A stretch of DNA of 64,000 bases from Lachnospiraceae bacterium. GTDB taxonomy: Bacteria > Bacillota > Clostridia > Lachnospirales > Lachnospiraceae. Shown here piece after piece: positions 18,228 through 26,524 of the stretch (position 1 is the stretch's first letter; each line of letters starts with the position of its first letter). The DNA lies in assembly GCA_017503735.1 (NCBI GenBank), contig JAFVSN010000045.1, positions 1 to 64,000 on the forward strand. Direction: 5' to 3'. The translations under genes and the position numbers were made by a program. Under the pieces are notes generated by a model. That model was not told the origin of the DNA. It did not search any database and saw nothing but the letters and a program-made list of their open reading frames with translations.

Positions 18228-19451
18228 TTATGCAAGTTCAAATAAAACTTCCAGTGCCTCTTCCTTAATTTTGGAACCGATGACACAGATGCGTCCGGTA
18301 TAATCCGGCGTACCTTCCCGAAGTTCGAACTCGCCCGGAGTCAGGTCAAAATAAATCCATGTGCCGTCTGTTGCCGGAACCATACCTTTGGCACGTAAAA
18401 TCACACCGTATTCCTCGGTATTGGCAAGCTTATTTAAAATCTCACGCATAGTCTCTCTCTCATACTTGTGCGGCGTCTCCTTGCCCCAGCTGGTAAACAC
18501 TTCATCCGCATGATGATGGTGATGATGATGCTCGTGACAACCGCAGGTGCAGTTCTCACCGTGCTCATGATGATGGTGCTCATGCTCCTCATGGTCATGA
18601 TGATGTTCATGGTCATGATGATGTTCATGGTCATGATGATGTTCATGATCATGATGATGTTCATGATCATGGTCGTGACAACCGCAGGTGCAGTTCTCAT
18701 CGTACTCATGATGATGGTGCTCATGCTCCTCATGGTCATGATGATGTTCATGATCATGGTCGTGACAACCGCAGGTGCAGTTCTCACCGTGCTCATGATG
18801 ATGATGCTCATGATGGTGGTGTGCTTCTTCCAACAATTCTTTCTCAAAAGAAGTCTGCTGCTCCATAGCGGACAGAATTACCTTGCCGTCAATCTCATCC
18901 CAAGCGGTCGTAATCAAAATCGCCTTTGGATTCTGGGCACGAAGCTTACCGACAACCACTTCGGTCTTTGCTGCATCGTACTTCTGGGTACGGCTTAAGA
19001 TAATCGTCTTGGCACTCTCTACCTGATTGTTAAAGAACTCACCGAAGTTCTTCATATACATAGCAGCCTTAGATACATCCACAACTGTAGAAAAGCTGTT
19101 CAACTTCGCGTCCGCCAAATCTTCCTGTACATCCTGCACTGCCTTGATTACATCGGAAAGCTTACCTACGCCGGACGGCTCGATAATCACCCGATCCGGA
19201 GAAAAGCGTTCCAGAACTTCTTTTAAGGACTTGCCGAAATCACCTACCAAAGAACAGCAGATACAACCGGAGTTCATCTCTGTAATTTCCACCCCCGCAT
19301 CTTTTAAGAAACCACCGTCAATACCGATTTCACCAAACTCATTTTCAATTAAAACTACCTTTTCTCCCTTATAAGCCTCTTCCAGAAGCTTCTTAATCAA
19401 AGTCGTCTTTCCTGCGCCTAAAAAACCGGAAATAATATCTATTTTTGTCAT
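18228..19451 (-). CDS. CobW/ZNG1-type metallochaperone GTPase with long His-rich repeat
   Basis: A 407-residue COG0523 GTPase. Walker A GFLGAGKTT is at 9-17, the metal-binding CxCC motif (CICC) at 63-66 and IIEPSGVGK follows. Between the GTPase and the C-terminal CobW domain (from about 325, ending AKGMVPATDGTWIYFDL) lies a stretch of more than 100 residues made mainly of His, Glu and Asp, with three CTCGCH modules. Family members act as GTP-dependent zinc or other metal chaperones; the His/Cys load argues for zinc or nickel storage. The start ATG 19451 has GGAGG at 8 bases; the TTG at 19466 overlaps that site. It is 18 bases after mscL. Confidence 0.9.
   Translation of the reverse strand: MTKIDIISGFLGAGKTTLIKKLLEEAYKGEKVVLIENEFGEIGIDGGFLKDAGVEITEMNSGCICCSLVGDFGKSLKEVLERFSPDRVIIEPSGVGKLSDVIKAVQDVQEDLADAKLNSFSTVVDVSKAAMYMKNFGEFFNNQVESAKTIILSRTQKYDAAKTEVVVGKLRAQNPKAILITTAWDEIDGKVILSAMEQQTSFEKELLEEAHHHHEHHHHEHGENCTCGCHDHDHEHHHDHEEHEHHHHEYDENCTCGCHDHDHEHHHDHEHHHDHEHHHDHEHHHDHEEHEHHHHEHGENCTCGCHEHHHHHHHADEVFTSWGKETPHKYERETMREILNKLANTEEYGVILRAKGMVPATDGTWIYFDLTPGEFELREGTPDYTGRICVIGSKIKEEALEVLFELA
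18533..18830 (-). repeat. Tandem His-rich coding repeat with three CTCGCH modules
   Basis: Near-identical blocks at about 18530-18555, 18675-18700 and 18765-18790 encode ENCTCGCH; between the first two are four or five copies of an 18-bp unit encoding HHDHEH. Copy number could vary by slippage without changing frame. Confidence 0.85.
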
Positions 19452-19469
19452 AATAACTGCCTCCAAAAT

Positions 19470-19928
19470 TTATTCTGCCTTCGGCTGTTCGGAAGTACAA
19501 TGCGGGCAACGGGTTGCATCGATTGCAATTTCGGACTTACAGAACGGGCAAACCTTTGTGGTCGGTGCTGCCGGTTCTACCGGTTCTTCCTTCTTTCCCA
19601 TATCACGAAGCTTGTTCATCCACTTCACAAATAAGAATACAATAAACGCCATAATCACAAAATCAATCAGTCCGGCAAGAAATGCTCCATACTTAAAGCA
19701 TGCCACCCCAAGCTCCTCCGCTGCTGCAAGAGATTCATACTTCTTACCGTCCAATGCGATGTAAAGCTTTGCAAAATCAATCTTACCGGTCAACAGACCC
19801 AGCACCGGCATAAACATGTCATTTACCAGAGAAGAAACCAGCTTGTTGAACGCAGTACCGATAATCATACCGACTGCCAAGTCAATCATATTACCTTTGA
19901 GTGCAAATTTTTTAAATTCTTTTAACAT
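19470..19928 (-). CDS. mscL: Large-conductance mechanosensitive channel with zinc ribbon
   Basis: Pentameric tension-gated channel that releases solutes on hypo-osmotic shock. The N-terminus [20 protein letters not shown] is the family signature; TM1 follows it, the periplasmic loop is near 50-75, and TM2 is [18 protein letters not shown]. Instead of only a charged C-terminal bundle, it ends with a zinc ribbon: two CPxC pairs (CPFC and CPHC) separated by 12 residues, seen in other Clostridia MscL. 152 residues. A promoter (20010-20037) lies within the end of the upstream gene. It heads a run with two CobW genes and a GDPD. Confidence 0.95.
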   Translation of the reverse strand: MLKEFKKFALKGNMIDLAVGMIIGTAFNKLVSSLVNDMFMPVLGLLTGKIDFAKLYIALDGKKYESLAAAEELGVACFKYGAFLAGLIDFVIMAFIVFLFVKWMNKLRDMGKKEEPVEPAAPTTKVCPFCKSEIAIDATRCPHCTSEQPKAE

Positions 19929-20009
19929 AGTATTTCCTCCTTTGAAACGTTACATCCGAACAAATACGTTTTCTGTTTCGTTCGAACATATTCTTTCGTC
20001 TACCAGTAA

Positions 20010-20037
20010 AGTATAGCACATCTTCTTATTTTTTCAA
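20010..20037 (-). promoter_or_regulatory. Sigma-A promoter of the mscL-cobW operon
   Basis: Minus strand: -35 TTGAAA (20032-20037), 16-base spacer, -10 TATACT (20010-20015); the -35 overlaps the last codons of the lipoprotein gene. Confidence 0.6.
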
Positions 20038-20850
20038 GCCTTCTTCTAAAACCTTATAAGAAATTTCACACTCTAACATTCCTGCGGCATAAGGCGCAAT
20101 GTCATACGGATTGGCAAATACTTTGATGCCGTTTTCCATCAAATACCATTGATCGTCCTCCATAAAACGCAACACTTCATTTTTCAAATCTTCCCCTTCC
20201 AGAAATAATCCGTCCTCCGCTTCTTCCGACAACCGGTCCGCCACATATGACGCCAGATCATCTTTGGATATTGCATATTTGTTTAATACCGTTTCAATCG
20301 GAATCCGTACTCCTTCCTTCAAATCTACCACATATGCGGTAAAAAATGTATTCGGATGGGCTCCGCCCGTATAACTGTAACTACTGCAGAACAATACCTG
20401 AACCTGTTCATCCCTCCACATGCAATTCACTATGAATTCTTCACTTTCCCGAACAATCAAATCAATATACTCTGTTCCCTTTGCATCTTCGTAATCCATG
20501 AATGCGTTTTCTTTTGCCTCCGGCAACCATTCCCGAAAATCACATACGATTTCCTCCACAAATCGATTCATGTGTTCCGCATTGTCCCCTTCAAAAACCG
20601 GATAAGAAAGACATGACGTAAAATAAACCATATCTCCGTCTTTTGATTCTTCTTTCTCCTCTTTATAAAAATACGACAAGACCTTATCTTCCTTTTGGTT
20701 TTCGCCTCCCGGAACAGAAACAGATCCTGTCGGGGTAAGTGCCGAATTACTTGTTTCTCCGCCGTTTCCCGGTTTCTTTTCTTTTGCGCAACCGATCAAA
20801 AACAGCATTCCCAATACTCCAATCAATAAAATGAATCGTTTTTTTGTCAT
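20026..20850 (-). CDS. DUF3298-type lipoprotein
   Basis: Predicted lipoprotein of 274 residues: signal peptide with lipobox LIGC, then a low-complexity Gly/Ser/Pro/Thr linker. The globular part (about 60-274) reads like the DUF4163/DUF3298 pair found in RsiV and PdaC: SYTGGAHPNTFFTAYVVDL is the typical DUF3298 motif and VADRLSEEAEDG follows. In those relatives this region binds lysozyme or peptidoglycan; that is family knowledge and is not shown here. I use ATG 20850 with AGAGG upstream; the GTG at 20865 overlaps the ribosome site. It stands alone between two terminated units. Confidence 0.75.
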   Translation of the reverse strand: MTKKRFILLIGVLGMLFLIGCAKEKKPGNGGETSNSALTPTGSVSVPGGENQKEDKVLSYFYKEEKEESKDGDMVYFTSCLSYPVFEGDNAEHMNRFVEEIVCDFREWLPEAKENAFMDYEDAKGTEYIDLIVRESEEFIVNCMWRDEQVQVLFCSSYSYTGGAHPNTFFTAYVVDLKEGVRIPIETVLNKYAISKDDLASYVADRLSEEAEDGLFLEGEDLKNEVLRFMEDDQWYLMENGIKVFANPYDIAPYAAGMLECEISYKVLEEGLKK

Positions 20851-20881
20851 ATTACATCCTCTCACTTACATCAGAACAAAA

Positions 20882-20901
20882 CGGAGAGCATACGCCCTCC
20901 G
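20882..20901 (-). terminator. Intrinsic terminator of the DUF6465 gene
   Basis: An 8-bp stem (20882-20889 with 20894-20901) and a 4-base loop, with TTTTGTT on the minus strand; one pair is a G-U only in that direction. Confidence 0.75.
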
Positions 20902-20925
20902 TCCAGACCATCGTAACCTATCGTA

Positions 20926-21321
20926 TTATAAATCAATACTTCCTGCAGCTTTCTCGTTAATTACATAATATGCCTTGTGCTCCTCCGGCTTAATGTACAA
21001 ACGAACCGATTTAATTGCGGCTGCTCTGTGTCCCTCTGCCACATATGCGGCTTTTGCTTTTTCCATAACTTCTTCTACGCTATATTCTTCTCCTGCAAAT
21101 TGAACAAATACTTTTTCCTTCTTTTCAACTTTCTTTGTCTCCGTCTTTGCAACAGTGCTCTTATTCTTACTTCCCGGCTTTCTCCCCGGTCGTTTCGTTT
21201 CTTTCCCTTCTGTATCTGCTACCGGAGCAACTTTTGCCTCCGATACCTTTTCTTCTGCTGCAGAAACCTTAATTTCCTTCACTTCTTCCGCTACTTTCTT
21301 CTCAGTCGCTTTCTTTGCCAT
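20926..21321 (-). CDS. DUF6465 family basic protein
   Basis: A small cytoplasmic protein of 131 residues. The N-terminal 70 residues are a Lys/Ala/Glu-rich tail with an AT-hook-like RPGRKPGSKNKS segment, suggesting DNA or RNA contact. The C-terminal 55 residues (VFVQFAGEEYSVEEV, GHRAAAIKSVRLYIKPEE and YYVIN) match what I know as DUF6465, common in Lachnospiraceae, with no known function. The start is ATG 21321 after AGGAGG; a TTG two codons earlier is discounted. Own terminator, monocistronic. A nucleoid-associated role is speculative. Confidence 0.7.
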   Translation of the reverse strand: MAKKATEKKVAEEVKEIKVSAAEEKVSEAKVAPVADTEGKETKRPGRKPGSKNKSTVAKTETKKVEKKEKVFVQFAGEEYSVEEVMEKAKAAYVAEGHRAAAIKSVRLYIKPEEHKAYYVINEKAAGSIDL

Positions 21322-21423
21322 AATCAATCCTCCGTTAAGAAACTCGTGTTTATTGCAACTTTTCTGAAAATGAATATATCATAAAATCCTCTATTTTGCA
21401 AGTATTTCATCCGAAACATGAAA

Positions 21424-21453
21424 AGAGGCACAGGAATGAAATCCTATGCCTCT
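21424..21453 (-). terminator. Intrinsic terminator of gdhA
   Basis: A 12-bp stem (21424-21435 with 21442-21453), 6-base loop, followed by TTTTC on the minus strand; one G-U pair exists only in that direction. Confidence 0.8.
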
Positions 21454-21515
21454 GAATTCTTGTATTACTTCGGTTCTCAACAAGTGGCTACTTTGCGTAT
21501 TGTTATTGATTCTGT

Positions 21516-22865
21516 TTAGAATACACCCTGTGCAAGCATAGCATCCGCAACCTTTAAGAAGCCGGCAATGTTAGCACCTGCAACAAGATTATAGCCCAAT
21601 CCATACTCGGCTGCTGCTGCAGCGGAAGAATCATGGATACCGATCATAATCTGGTGAAGCTTTGCGTCAACCTCTTCTGCGGTCCAGCTGTATCTCTCGC
21701 TGTTCTGGCTCATCTCAAGACCGGAAACAAGTACACCACCTGCATTTACTGCCTTAGACGGAGCAACGATTACGTTATCCTGCTCCATTAAGAACTTCAA
21801 TGCATCGTTGGTGGTCGGCATGTTAGCTACTTCGATGTAGTACTTAACGCCGTTAGCAACAATCTTCTTAGCCTCGTCAAGATTTACATCGTTCTGGGTT
21901 GCACACGGCATAACGATGTCAACCTTCTGGCCCCACGGCTTCTGGCCCGGGAAGAACTGGCAACCGAACTTATCAGCATAATCCTGAACCTTATCACGGC
22001 CTGAATTTCTCATCTCAAGAAGGTAGTTAATCTTCTCCTCGGTTACAACACCTTCCGGGTCATAAATGTATCCGTCCGGACCGGAAAGGGTAACTGCCTT
22101 ACCGCCGAGCTCTGCGATCTTCTTAGCTGCCCCCCAAGCAACGTTACCGAAACCGGAAATGGAAACGGTCTTGCCTGCAAGGGTCTCACCCTCGTGCTTT
22201 AATACTTCACATAAATAGTAAACTGCGCCGAAACCGGTAGCTTCCGGACGAATCAAGGAACCGCCGTAGGAGCGACCCTTACCGGTTAAGGTGCCGTTCT
22301 CGAAAGCACCTCTGATGCGACGGTACTGACCGTACATATAACCGATCTCACGTCCGCCTACACCGATATCACCAGCCGGAACGTCAACGTCCGGACCGAT
22401 GTGACGATATAACTCAGTCATGAATGCCTGACAGAATCTCATAATTTCAGCATCGCTCTTACCGCGCGGGTCAAAGTCGGAACCACCCTTTGCACCACCC
22501 ATCGGAAGGGTTGTAAGGCTGTTCTTGAAGGTCTGCTCGAAACCGAGGAACTTCATAATGGATAAGTTTACAGACGGATGGAAACGTAAACCACCCTTGT
22601 ACGGTCCGATTGCGCCGTTAAACTGTACACGGTAACCGCGATTTACCTGGGTCTGACCGTTGTCATCAACCCATGCAACACGGAATTCAATTACTCTCTC
22701 CGGCTCACACATTCTCTCAAGAAGTGCTGCCTTTCTGTAAGTTGCTTCATTCTTGTCTACAACCGGCTTCAGGGAAGATAAAACTTCTTCTACAGTCTGA
22801 AGGAACTCCGGCTCGGTAGCGTTTTTCTTAGATACTAATTCGATTACTTCATCAACGTATCCCAT
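21516..22865 (-). CDS. gdhA: NADP-specific glutamate dehydrogenase
   Basis: Reductive amination of 2-oxoglutarate with ammonia, the main ammonium-assimilating reaction in many gut Clostridia. The 449 residues match the hexameric small GDH: YKGGLRFHPSVN and TTLPMGGAKGGSDFDP hold the substrate Lys and catalytic Lys, and GPDVDVPAGDIGVGGREIGY the catalytic Asp. The Rossmann motif GFGNVAWG is in the second domain, and the ending includes VNAGGVLVSGLEMSQN. ATG 22865 has AAAGGAGAG upstream; the longer frame has no ribosome site. Own promoter and terminator. Confidence 0.97.
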   Translation of the reverse strand: MGYVDEVIELVSKKNATEPEFLQTVEEVLSSLKPVVDKNEATYRKAALLERMCEPERVIEFRVAWVDDNGQTQVNRGYRVQFNGAIGPYKGGLRFHPSVNLSIMKFLGFEQTFKNSLTTLPMGGAKGGSDFDPRGKSDAEIMRFCQAFMTELYRHIGPDVDVPAGDIGVGGREIGYMYGQYRRIRGAFENGTLTGKGRSYGGSLIRPEATGFGAVYYLCEVLKHEGETLAGKTVSISGFGNVAWGAAKKIAELGGKAVTLSGPDGYIYDPEGVVTEEKINYLLEMRNSGRDKVQDYADKFGCQFFPGQKPWGQKVDIVMPCATQNDVNLDEAKKIVANGVKYYIEVANMPTTNDALKFLMEQDNVIVAPSKAVNAGGVLVSGLEMSQNSERYSWTAEEVDAKLHQIMIGIHDSSAAAAAEYGLGYNLVAGANIAGFLKVADAMLAQGVF

Positions 22866-22967
22866 CTTAAAACTCTCCTTTCGTCCTCGAAAAAAATAGT
22901 GCACGACGCTCCTAATCCCCCGGAGATACTTTCCCAAAAAAAGGTATTATCGCCGTGCTTCCTCGAT

Positions 22968-22996
22968 ATTATACACCAAGATTTTCTATTGTGCAA
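22968..22996 (-). promoter_or_regulatory. Sigma-A promoter of gdhA
   Basis: Minus strand: -35 TTGCAC (22991-22996), 17-base spacer, consensus -10 TATAAT (22968-22973). About 100 bases of leader precede the gene. An imperfect repeat TGTATA/TATACA lies just upstream near 23010-23027. Confidence 0.8.
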
Positions 22997-23041
22997 GTGT
23001 TTTTCTAAAAAAATGTATAATTGTATACAATCCGAAATTTC

Positions 23042-25033
23042 CTACACGATTTCCCTTATACAGGAATCCAAATCATACGCTTTCGTATATCCGTCATCTT
23101 CATACAAATCATACGTTGCTCCGGCATAACCAAACAGTTTAAGTGTTCCCGCATCCAATCGCTCTGTATTTATCGCCGTCGCTCCTATCGGAATTGCCTT
23201 ATCCTTCCGGATAAAGAAAACAAGTTCATCCAGTTCTGCCTTTACATAATGATGCCCCGCTACCAGCACTTGTGTTTCGTAATCACTCAAGCTTCTCATC
23301 CGCACAAGCATCATCTCCTCCGGCAAATACACATACCTTCCTGTGGAATTTTGTGTATATACAGGTGCTATCATCAGCTCGTTTCCGAGAAGTAATTGAT
23401 CCTCTACACCTCTTGCCGCCGCATCTTTCGGAAAATCAAAGGCCAACGGTCGGAACATCATCTCATCCGACAGTACCGCCTTCATATACTCACTGTACAA
23501 ATAGGGAATCAGTCCGTAACGGATTTCTATCATCTTCTTGCAGGTATCACAGTTATCAAACCGGTAAAGTTCCTGCTCTCTTGTCCCTCTGCTGGAATGA
23601 TTCCGCATAAGAGGCGTAAACACCGCAAGCTGTAACCACCGAAGCATCAAATCCTCCATAGTATCACTGCCGAACCCTCCCACATCCGCGCCGGTATAAA
23701 GAAATCCCGCCATATTCAAAGAAGGCATCATCTGCAGATTCATAAGTAAATGAGACCACCAGGACTTATTATCTCCCTGCCAGATACCGCCGTACCGATG
23801 GGCACCGATGTAAGATGACCGGGAAAACATCAGAATTCTCTTCTCCGGTGAAAGTTTTTCAAATGCCTCTCCCGCTGCCTTTGTCATGTTGTATCCGTAG
23901 AGATTGTGCACCTTACTGTGAGAGACCTTCTTTCCGTCTATCTCATGAAAGAAGGTGTCGTAATCTCCTACGTTATTCCCGATACCGGCTACTAATCCCG
24001 TAAACTCGAAATAACTGTCCACGTCGAGATTTTCTTTACTGAGTTCACTGATGCGCTCCATTACCGATGCCAGACGCTCTTCCGTATAGAAAATCGCAGG
24101 CTCGTTCATATCATTCCAAAACCCGTCCACGCCCTTCTCCAATAAAAATGCGTACTTCTCACCGAACCACGTTCTTGTCTCAGGCTTTAAGAAATCCGGG
24201 AAGTATACTCTGCCCGGCCAAACCGCACCCACAAAGTCCTTCCCCTTTGCATCTTTACAGAAATAGTCGTTTTTCACGCCTTCTTCATAGACATCATAGC
24301 CTTCTTCTATCTTTACACCCGCATCGATAATCGGCACCAAATGAATTCCCTGCTCCTTCATCTCGGCACAAAAAGTTTCGAACTCCGGAAAAGCGTCCTC
24401 GTCGATGGTAAAATCCTTGTATCGCTCCATATAGTCGATATCCATGTAAATACTATCTAACGGAATGTTACGCTTTCTGTATTCCGCTGCCACCTTACGA
24501 ATATCCTTTGCATCCTTATAGCCCCAACGGCTCTGTCCGTACCCAAAAGCCCACATCGGCGCAATGTAGCTACGACCGATGAGCTTTCGGAACTGCTTTA
24601 CGATGTCCTTTTCACATTCTCCGGTAATCACATATACATCCAGATTCCAATCCTCCGGTGTGATGCGTAATGTATCCCGATGGGTATACCCTACATCATA
24701 CGTCACAGTTCCGGCATAATCAAAGAATACACCAAACAGTTCCTCTCCGGAAAGCAAAAGAAAGTTATGACTTCCGTATAACGACTTGGTATCCTCCTGA
24801 TGGTGCGGGTCGTCAGCGTTACAGCTTTTATAAATCCAGCCCCGCTTATTGATTCCCCGGACCTGTTCTCCCAGACCATAGACAATGTCCTTATCTGCCA
24901 TTTTATAGACGAACTCTGTGTTCTCTTTTTTACTGCTAATCTCAAAAAAAGGAAGCTTCTCTTCCGTAACAGGAAGTTCCTTTATCACCGCACAAGTTTC
25001 TATCGGGGTTCCGAATCTGTATTTTTGAATCAT
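23042..25033 (-). CDS. Glycoside hydrolase family 31, alpha-glucosidase-like
   Basis: Cytoplasmic retaining alpha-glycosidase of 663 residues without signal peptide. GH31 landmarks: an N-terminal beta-sandwich with VYGLGEQVRG, the barrel with SIYMDIDYM, nucleophile Asp308 in GFWNDMNEP, and SWWSHLLMNL plus TGADVGGFG containing the acid/base Asp region. The C-terminal domain has MIAPVY and YDLYEDDGYT. Likely works on alpha-glucosides or isomalto-oligosaccharides. Start ATG 25033 has AAGGAG at 8 bases; the ribosome site lies inside the end of the XRE gene, so the two are coupled and share the promoter at 25373-25401. Confidence 0.92.
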   Translation of the reverse strand: MIQKYRFGTPIETCAVIKELPVTEEKLPFFEISSKKENTEFVYKMADKDIVYGLGEQVRGINKRGWIYKSCNADDPHHQEDTKSLYGSHNFLLLSGEELFGVFFDYAGTVTYDVGYTHRDTLRITPEDWNLDVYVITGECEKDIVKQFRKLIGRSYIAPMWAFGYGQSRWGYKDAKDIRKVAAEYRKRNIPLDSIYMDIDYMERYKDFTIDEDAFPEFETFCAEMKEQGIHLVPIIDAGVKIEEGYDVYEEGVKNDYFCKDAKGKDFVGAVWPGRVYFPDFLKPETRTWFGEKYAFLLEKGVDGFWNDMNEPAIFYTEERLASVMERISELSKENLDVDSYFEFTGLVAGIGNNVGDYDTFFHEIDGKKVSHSKVHNLYGYNMTKAAGEAFEKLSPEKRILMFSRSSYIGAHRYGGIWQGDNKSWWSHLLMNLQMMPSLNMAGFLYTGADVGGFGSDTMEDLMLRWLQLAVFTPLMRNHSSRGTREQELYRFDNCDTCKKMIEIRYGLIPYLYSEYMKAVLSDEMMFRPLAFDFPKDAAARGVEDQLLLGNELMIAPVYTQNSTGRYVYLPEEMMLVRMRSLSDYETQVLVAGHHYVKAELDELVFFIRKDKAIPIGATAINTERLDAGTLKLFGYAGATYDLYEDDGYTKAYDLDSCIREIV

Positions 25034-25035
25034 GG

Positions 25036-25332
25036 TCACATCTCCTTCTGCTTTCCCTTAGGAATAAACTCTACCTTTAGCACCATTCCCATTCCCTCCG
25101 CTAAACGTTTCAGAAGGTTTAGGGATGGATTTCTTGTTCCGTTTTCCAACTTGCTGATATCCGCCTGATGAATTCCGGTTCGTTCTGCCAATTCCTTTTG
25201 CGTCAAATTCTGAGAAGTTCTGGCTGCAACCAGCGCCTTGATAACATCAAATTCCGGTTGCATACTCTCATATTCTTTCCTAAATTCCTCATCTTGTAAT
25301 TGTTTTTCTAAAAAAACATCAAAGTTTTTCAT
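25036..25332 (-). CDS. XRE-family HTH regulator, HigA-like
   Basis: DNA-binding protein of 98 residues. The N-terminal 35 residues are helical and acidic (VFLEKQLQDEEFRKEY), as in HigA-like antitoxins, and the HTH spans about 40-95: LTQKELAERTGIHQADISKL and NGTRNPSLNLLKRLAEGMG. No toxin gene of HigB type is next to it; instead the GH31 gene starts three bases from its stop. The start at ATG 25332 has GAAGGTG upstream; the longer frame to 25401 would include the promoter. A 20-bp palindrome inside its promoter is the likely operator for autorepression and so for control of the glucosidase. Confidence 0.88.
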   Translation of the reverse strand: MKNFDVFLEKQLQDEEFRKEYESMQPEFDVIKALVAARTSQNLTQKELAERTGIHQADISKLENGTRNPSLNLLKRLAEGMGMVLKVEFIPKGKQKEM

Positions 25333-25372
25333 TAGACTCACACCTTCTCCCTCATCTGTACTCCTTTCCTTT

Positions 25373-25401
25373 ATTATATGGCATATATGCCATATTGTCA
25401 A
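25373..25401 (-). promoter_or_regulatory. Consensus promoter with embedded 20-bp palindromic operator
   Basis: Minus strand: -35 TTGACA (25396-25401), 17-base spacer, -10 TATAAT (25373-25378), both perfect. The spacer and part of the -10 form the perfect palindrome ATATGGCATATATGCCATAT (25376-25395). A protein bound there would block RNA polymerase. Confidence 0.9.
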
Positions 25402-25567
25402 TGATTTTCAACTACTAAATGCTCGTTTGTGTGGGAAAAATCTGCGATTGCAGGATTAACGATGCTAGATATATTTATAATACTACGCTACCTCTTTTAT
25501 TTCAACATAAATATCAAAAAAGCAATGTAAAAACTTTACACTGCTCTCTTTGAAGGCATGTCTCATT

Positions 25568-26479
25568 TTATCGAGTATACTTACACTCCCTATACCAAGT
25601 AGGAATTACTCGATTCATTCCATCATACCATTTCATTACCTTTTTGTTCAACTCTAAAATACTCTCTAACCGCTCCGGTGCAAAATACTTCGCCCAAACA
25701 ATTGATGTAATTGCACTCACCGACAAATATAACGCCTGCATTCGCCAAAACTCTTCCGGTACCTGATGATTAAAATACCCATCAATTTGTCCTGCCGCAA
25801 ATGCGGGATGTTCGATTCCGATATTGATGAAATCAACCCACGGGTCTCCCACACCCTCAAAATCCACGGTCTGCCAATCGATGACAAACAGTTCCTCTTT
25901 CTCGTTAATAATCAGATTCCCCAGGTGGAAATCCCCATGTATCCTACCTTGTCTTCTCTCATGTAACAAATGCTTGTTTTCCTCTATAAAAGACAATATT
26001 TCGTCTGCTCCCTCAAACAGTACACCTTCGTTTTTGTATGCCTCTATTCTTGGCTGAATCACATCAAAGTATCTGTCATACCAATCTCGGTTCATGCCGT
26101 TTATTGTTGAATTCTCATGAATCCCTTTTAAAATCTGCCCTGATGTTACTCCTATACTATATTGCTTGTCCTTTGTCATAGTCGGTACTACTTTTTCGGC
26201 TTCATCTCCTTCCATCCACTCTAAAAGCATGTAAACAGAGGCTCCGTCTTCACACAGCCCGAAGTCAACCGCCTCCGGAACCGGCAAGCCTACTTTATTC
26301 AAGCATAGAAGGAACTCATAATCCTTCTTTTTCGTTTCATAATGGGATGCTTCCGTAATACGCAATAATAGCTTCCTACTCTCTATTGTTTCGATGTAAT
26401 ATTTTCTGTCACCGGACATCCCTTTCGTTATTTCTTTTACTGTAGAAAAAGTATCCGCAATAGTTATCCCCTCAAACAT
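25568..26479 (-). CDS. APH/choline-kinase-like phosphotransferase
   Basis: A 303-residue protein of the aminoglycoside phosphotransferase superfamily. The catalytic loop RIHGDFHLGNLII (about 180-192) and the metal-binding VIDWQTVDFEGVGDP are intact; the N-lobe has GMSGDRKYYI as nucleotide loop and a Lys-containing strand RKLLLRI. These kinases act on antibiotics, choline, homoserine, sugars or other small alcohols, and the substrate cannot be read from sequence. It follows an uncharacterised gene by 45 bases on the same strand. Its base composition is a little more AT-rich than flanking genes, perhaps hinting at an accessory origin. Confidence 0.83.
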   Translation of the reverse strand: MFEGITIADTFSTVKEITKGMSGDRKYYIETIESRKLLLRITEASHYETKKKDYEFLLCLNKVGLPVPEAVDFGLCEDGASVYMLLEWMEGDEAEKVVPTMTKDKQYSIGVTSGQILKGIHENSTINGMNRDWYDRYFDVIQPRIEAYKNEGVLFEGADEILSFIEENKHLLHERRQGRIHGDFHLGNLIINEKEELFVIDWQTVDFEGVGDPWVDFINIGIEHPAFAAGQIDGYFNHQVPEEFWRMQALYLSVSAITSIVWAKYFAPERLESILELNKKVMKWYDGMNRVIPTWYRECKYTR

Positions 26480-26524
26480 ATTTCAATTTCCTCTCTGGAT
26501 TTTAGCCTCGCAATTTCTGCTTGT

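Noticed and set aside
18590..18670. Short regular repeats that could suggest a CRISPR array
   Set aside because: The 18-bp units are contiguous coding repeats without spacers inside a GTPase gene.
18468..18998. Plus-strand 176-codon frame almost entirely of Met, Val and Leu
   Set aside because: It is the antisense reading of the His-rich CobW repeat (CAT/ATG complementarity); no ribosome site or promoter.
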